From Aneurinibacillus uraniidurans (GTDB lineage Bacteria > Bacillota > Bacilli > Aneurinibacillales > Aneurinibacillaceae): DNA of 64,000 bases. This document shows, piece after piece, positions 60,888 through 64,000 of the stretch (positions are counted from its first letter, which is position 1; each line of letters begins with the position of its first letter). A program made the position numbers and the translations under genes. Under the pieces are notes generated by a model that had not been told where the DNA came from, searched no databases, and saw only the letters and a list, made by a program, of their open reading frames with translations. The stretch covers positions 2,702,501 to 2,766,500 of the forward strand of contig NZ_CP116902.1 in assembly GCF_028471905.1 (NCBI RefSeq), read 5' to 3'.

Positions 60888-61034
60888 TTAGTCTCGCATT
60901 GCGTGAATGGTTTCCGTCAGCCTTGTAATGCATCCACTTAGCTGTTCTAACCGGGACTCCACCCGAACGAGCAAGTACAGCGTTACAGCAGCCGGAAAAC
61001 CTACATTCGAGAGCACGGGAATCCAATCTGTCAC
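60888..61034 (-). CDS. YvrJ family small membrane protein
   Basis: 48 residues from a GTG eight bases after AAGGAGG. WIPVLSNVGFPAAVTLYLLV followed by R-x-E-x-RL matches the YvrJ family (one helix plus a charged tail). Third gene of the trio; function unknown. Confidence 0.8.
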   Translation of the reverse strand: MTDWIPVLSNVGFPAAVTLYLLVRVESRLEQLSGCITRLTETIHAMRD

Positions 61035-61071
61035 TGTATTGTCCTCCTTCTGGCTCTTTCGTTACGTTTAG

Positions 61072-61287
61072 CTATGCCAGAGCAATGTCTGAGACCTGAT
61101 GATCTACAAGTCGCACACCTTTCTTTCCTACAATCGGGCCCGTTGGTGTATCAAAAATTCTGCGACTAATGATAACATCCATTGCCGTCGCTACACTCGC
61201 AGCATTTATCGGCATGATTGGATCTGCGACCGCTAACGTAACCATTCCACCACCTGCTGTTGTAAATTGAAGCTCCAATGTTTTCAC
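61072..61287 (-). CDS. DUF2922 family protein
   Basis: 71 residues: TLELQFTTAGGGMVTLAVAD and a short beta-rich remainder typical of DUF2922 (F-x-T-x2-G, then V-x-P at VADPIMPINAA). Follows the DUF1659 gene by 16 bp. Confidence 0.8.
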   Translation of the reverse strand: MKTLELQFTTAGGGMVTLAVADPIMPINAASVATAMDVIISRRIFDTPTGPIVGKKGVRLVDHQVSDIALA

Positions 61288-61303
61288 TTACAACCCTCCC
61301 ATC

Positions 61304-61528
61304 TTATACCTGGAATAATTGTGTCTGAGCTGCCTGCTCTACTCCAACCAACGGATGCTCCTGCAAACTTGCCAGTGCAGCTGCTGTCTCATAAATATCC
61401 TGTTGCGATGCAGTCTGACTAACGCCGCGATATACTTTGCGACGGATTTTTTTCTTGCCGTCTGTACCTAATCCATCCTCAAGCAGAAGGATTAGCTGCA
61501 TTCCTTTTGTTACACTTGAAACTGCCAT
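61304..61528 (-). CDS. DUF1659 family protein
   Basis: 74 residues: LILLLEDGLGTDGKKKIRRK and VYRGVSQTASQQDIYETAAA follow the DUF1659 pattern. DUF1659, DUF2922 and YvrJ commonly occur together in Bacillales; their shared function is not known. Confidence 0.8.
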   Translation of the reverse strand: MAVSSVTKGMQLILLLEDGLGTDGKKKIRRKVYRGVSQTASQQDIYETAAALASLQEHPLVGVEQAAQTQLFQV

Positions 61529-61719
61529 GCCTTTTCACCTCCTCCAAATCCGACTTGTATAATCATTCGGATTTGGCAAGAGAAATAGGGACAAAAAAAT
61601 GCGTTACTTTTGGACGTCATAAATCGGTTGAATAATACAAAAGAATCATGACCATATGAAAAAATTGAGTATAAAATAAAGAAGGCGTATAACATTTTAT
61701 GTAAAAGGAGGACAAACCA

Positions 61720-62193
61720 GTGAAGCAAAATCAAAGAGAACATTTTCGTCAGGTCTTCCAAAATCCACTGTGCGCCAATATGACTATTGTCAAGATTAAA
61801 GACAATCAAATTGATGCCAACCATACAAAAACATGTATCCTTGACATCGGGCCAGGTGGACTTCGCTTTTATACAAACCTCAAATTGCCTGTCAATCCAT
61901 ATATCGTGCTCGAATTTCAAACACGCATTATGGATCAGATCTTGTCACTCCCTGGCTATATTGTTCGCAAGATTGATACGGAAGAATTATATGAATACGG
62001 GGTACGCTTTGTACTTGATGAACAGCAAAAAATGGAACTATCATCCCTTTTGAACACGATGACAATCCGGATGCGTCGAAATCCAAATATCACCTCATGC
62101 TCTCTATGTGATAGTAAAGATCGTATGGCATGCATAAAAAAAATGGATGCCCCCTCCTCCGATGAGTCTAATTCCTCTTCTTCCTTTTTGTAA
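61720..62193 (+). CDS. PilZ-like domain protein
   Basis: 157 residues from a GTG after AAAGGAGG. The N-terminal QREHFR gives the RxxxR element and ILDIGPGGLRFY the D-x-S-x2-G-like element of c-di-GMP-binding PilZ domains, with Gly replacing Ser. The C-terminus holds a Cys trio in SCSLCDSKDRMAC and a Ser-rich tail. Ligand binding is uncertain because of the substituted motif. Confidence 0.65.
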   Translation: MKQNQREHFRQVFQNPLCANMTIVKIKDNQIDANHTKTCILDIGPGGLRFYTNLKLPVNPYIVLEFQTRIMDQILSLPGYIVRKIDTEELYEYGVRFVLDEQQKMELSSLLNTMTIRMRRNPNITSCSLCDSKDRMACIKKMDAPSSDESNSSSSFL

Positions 62194-62197
62194 TGAT

Positions 62198-63064
62198 CTA
62201 TTCGTTCAGAAGTTCCTGCAAGTGAGCAATGCGCTGCGGATCACGCAACTGACTTCGACATGCAGTCGAAAGCGTAAGCCGTCCAAGCGCTTGATAGTCC
62301 TCTAATAACTGTGGCGCCTGATTTGCAATCGCTTCCATATGTCGCACAACCGTGCCGATATCTCCACGGGCAATCGGGCCAGTCAACGCTTCTGCTACTC
62401 CTCTCTCCCGTATGTTTTGAACCGTTCCCTCCAATAGCGGGTACAGCGCCGAAAGCGCCAGCTGCTCTTCGATCTCGGCTGTCTGCAGTAAACGCAACGC
62501 AAAATCCACTACTCCAGTCAAGCTGTTAGAGACAACTGCAGCAGCTGCATGATACAGTGGCTTTTGTGCAGCTGTAATGACCAAATAACGGTTTCCTGTT
62601 ATCTCAAGCCATTCTTTAAGCATGGTAATAGCTACTTCTTCCCCTTCTATGCCGAACACCGAGGTCGCAAGCTTGTCCGCTCCAGATCGACCGTCTGCGA
62701 ACGACTGAAGTGGGTGCAGTGACGCCGTATAGGCCCCTGCCTGCTTTATCGGGAGCAATACGTCTGATGAAGCAGCACCACTCATATGAAACACAAGCTT
62801 CCCTTCCCATTCCCCTTCCACTGCTAGTAGACGAACAACCGCTGGAATCGCATCGTCCGGAACAGTCAGCACAATCCAGTCCGATTCGCGTATGAGCACA
62901 GCTACATCCTCGTATACCCGTCCTACCTCTCCGATAAGTGACACGGCTTCCCTTGCACTCGCCTGCGTGCGACTATAATACCCGACTTCCTCCGCTCCAT
63001 GTCGAGCCATATACAAACCAAAAGCAGAGCCTAGTCTTCCCGCTCCTATTATGCCGATTTTCAT
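62198..63064 (-). CDS. Rossmann-like and DUF2520 domain-containing protein
   Basis: 288 residues. N-terminal NAD(P) motif IGIIGAGRLGSAFGLYMA, then HMSGAASSDVLLPIKQ and LHPLQSFAD, and a helical DUF2520 C-terminal domain (YHAAAAVVSNSLTG). Related to 6-phosphogluconate/ketopantoate reductase folds; the substrate is unknown. Confidence 0.82.
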   Translation of the reverse strand: MKIGIIGAGRLGSAFGLYMARHGAEEVGYYSRTQASAREAVSLIGEVGRVYEDVAVLIRESDWIVLTVPDDAIPAVVRLLAVEGEWEGKLVFHMSGAASSDVLLPIKQAGAYTASLHPLQSFADGRSGADKLATSVFGIEGEEVAITMLKEWLEITGNRYLVITAAQKPLYHAAAAVVSNSLTGVVDFALRLLQTAEIEEQLALSALYPLLEGTVQNIRERGVAEALTGPIARGDIGTVVRHMEAIANQAPQLLEDYQALGRLTLSTACRSQLRDPQRIAHLQELLNE

Positions 63065-63154
63065 GTCGGATCCCTCCTTATTTTTCTACATTCAGTATAT
63101 CATGTCGTCTTTTTTCAGATCGTGTAGTGTATACTATAGGGGGCCCGTACAGTT

Positions 63155-63171
63155 TGTAAAGTTTGTGTAAA
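63155..63171. promoter_or_regulatory. Pho-box-like direct repeat
   Basis: TGTAAA at 63155 and 63166, an 11-bp period (TTTACA on the other strand), about 110 bp upstream of the DUF47 gene; resembles PhoP binding repeats in spacing. A TTTCAT-N17-TAAAAT promoter lies between it and the gene. Confidence 0.35.
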
Positions 63172-63281
63172 ATTTATTAGGTTTGCATTGTATGGCAGTA
63201 AATTTTTAATTAAGATTTCATTGTTCGACATGATTTGCTAAAATGGAGTTTGTATGAAAAAAATTTTGGAGGTTTTGATGC

Positions 63282-63902
63282 ATGATTTTCTCGGCGAAAC
63301 GAGATGTATTCCTGGATATGCTGACTTCAATAGCTGAAAATGTGAAAGAGTCCGCCCAATATTTTGTTGATTTTAAAATTCGAGATGAAGCGGACCTGAA
63401 AGAATTCGCTACGAGAATGAAAGAGTTTGAAACAAAAGGTGATACGTACATCCACGAGATCATTGTGGCTTTGAATAAAACGTTTATTACCCCTCTAGAA
63501 CGTGAAGATATCCTTGAGCTGGCTAATACAATGGATGACATTCTCGATGGTATGGAACAGTGTGCTTCCCGGTTTGAAATGTACAATATTACCGAAGCCG
63601 ACGAGTACATGATTACATTTGCCCAAAAGATTCTGGAAAGCACTGAAGAAGTAGCAAAATCGACCAAGCTTCTAAACAAGAAGAAGTTGATGGATATCCG
63701 TCCTCATGCCATTAAAATTAATGACATCGAATCCCAATGCGATGATCTACTGCGCATCTGCATTAAGGAATTATTTGCAAATGAAAAAGATCCAATTAAA
63801 ATTATTCAATACAAAGAACTATACGAGGTGTTAGAAAACATTTCGGACAGCTGCGAAGATGTAGCCGATACTCTCGAAACGATCATCATGCGAAACGCGT
63901 AA
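63282..63902 (+). CDS. DUF47 (PhoU-like) phosphate transport regulator
   Basis: 206 residues, all helical, with ENVKESAQYFVDF, the E-x2-GD metal-like motif in FETKGDTYIHEII, TPLEREDILELANTMDDILD and a second repeat near the C-terminus. Such proteins precede Pit phosphate transporters and modulate them, as the next gene indicates. Confidence 0.85.
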   Translation: MIFSAKRDVFLDMLTSIAENVKESAQYFVDFKIRDEADLKEFATRMKEFETKGDTYIHEIIVALNKTFITPLEREDILELANTMDDILDGMEQCASRFEMYNITEADEYMITFAQKILESTEEVAKSTKLLNKKKLMDIRPHAIKINDIESQCDDLLRICIKELFANEKDPIKIIQYKELYEVLENISDSCEDVADTLETIIMRNA

Positions 63903-63920
63903 GGAGATGCTCTTTATTTT

Positions 63921-64000
63921 ATGGATACCACTTTACTTCTGATTATTTGCATCGTACTGCTTGCGCTGGCGTTTGATTTTATTAACGGATTTCATGATAC
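63921..64000 (+). CDS. pit: Inorganic phosphate transporter Pit, N-terminal end (runs off right edge)
   Basis: Only 26 residues are visible: MDTTLLLIICIVLLALAFDF then INGFHD. FDFxNGFHD is the hallmark of the Pit family first helix. It starts 18 bp after the DUF47 stop, so both are in one operon. Confidence 0.8.
   Translation, partial: MDTTLLLIICIVLLALAFDFINGFHD

Overview
The window looks like chromosome of a spore-forming, low-to-mid GC Bacillota in the Bacillales, close to the Aneurinibacillus/Brevibacillus/Paenibacillaceae group. The basis is the presence of spoIIM, a SpoVB-like flippase, a DUF2642 spore-coat-type protein, a B. subtilis-like fur/spoIIM/nudF neighbourhood and yqjD-yqjE-like order, YtpQ, YugP and YlaC-family genes, and Firmicutes-type RNA switches (adenine, c-di-AMP, T-box). 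The genus is an inference; no rRNA or tRNA gene was seen.

Layout. 1-4.7 kb: partial GNAT enzyme, Fur, SpoIIM, NUDIX hydrolase, DUF3866 protein and an M20 peptidase, all on the minus strand. 4.7-16.9 kb: a catabolic supercluster, also minus. Leucine dehydrogenase and the complete branched-chain 2-oxoacid dehydrogenase (lpdV-bkdAA-bkdAB-bkdB) lie behind a sigma-54 promoter with palindromic enhancer-like sites and the activator gene bkdR. A two-part methylmalonyl-CoA mutase follows, with its small subunit fused to methylmalonyl-CoA epimerase, and then an acyl-CoA carboxyltransferase. Together they can take Val/Ile through propionyl-CoA to succinyl-CoA. 17-21.4 kb: a translationally coupled steA-GT2-MraY-like trio, a membrane-anchored rhodanese and a MATE exporter.

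21.5-25.8 kb is an AT-rich accessory patch of very small, phage-like genes. Several are broken by a stop codon or frameshift, and most are separated by intrinsic terminators that sit directly against the next ribosome binding site. It includes a Tad2-family (DUF2829, Thoeris anti-defence) gene cut short by one in-frame TAA. 25.8-29.3 kb is a small stress/efflux module (aldo-keto reductase, double tautomerase, MFS exporter, HxlR regulator) with a decayed UPF0303 gene. 29.3-30.1 kb is gene-poor and rich in inverted repeats.

30.1-38 kb: repeat-bearing DUF2642 protein, adenine riboswitch plus adenine deaminase, chemoreceptor, and a NarL-type kinase/regulator pair separated by an IS605-family tnpB element with its omega-RNA region. 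38-50 kb: MerR-like protein, CNNM/HlyC transporter, YugP protease, an unknown gene coupled to surE, an ECF sigma/anti-sigma/membrane operon (YlaC-YlaD-like), PAP2 phosphatase, polysaccharide deacetylase, SpoVB-like flippase and amidase. 50-64 kb: signal peptidase, aldehyde dehydrogenase, an EamA exporter with a sigma-54-type promoter, agmatinase, YtpQ, an intracellular subtilisin, a gene of unknown function under a c-di-AMP riboswitch, a YhfH-like zinc peptide, T-box-controlled trpS, the DUF1659-DUF2922-YvrJ trio, a PilZ-like protein, a DUF2520 protein and the start of a DUF47-Pit phosphate operon.

The most notable items are the c-di-AMP riboswitch abutting the ribosome binding site of an uncharacterised gene, the SteA-glycosyltransferase trio, the decaying terminator-punctuated small-gene array with an interrupted Tad2 homologue, and the tnpB element whose insertion point can be inferred from a shared heptamer at both ends.
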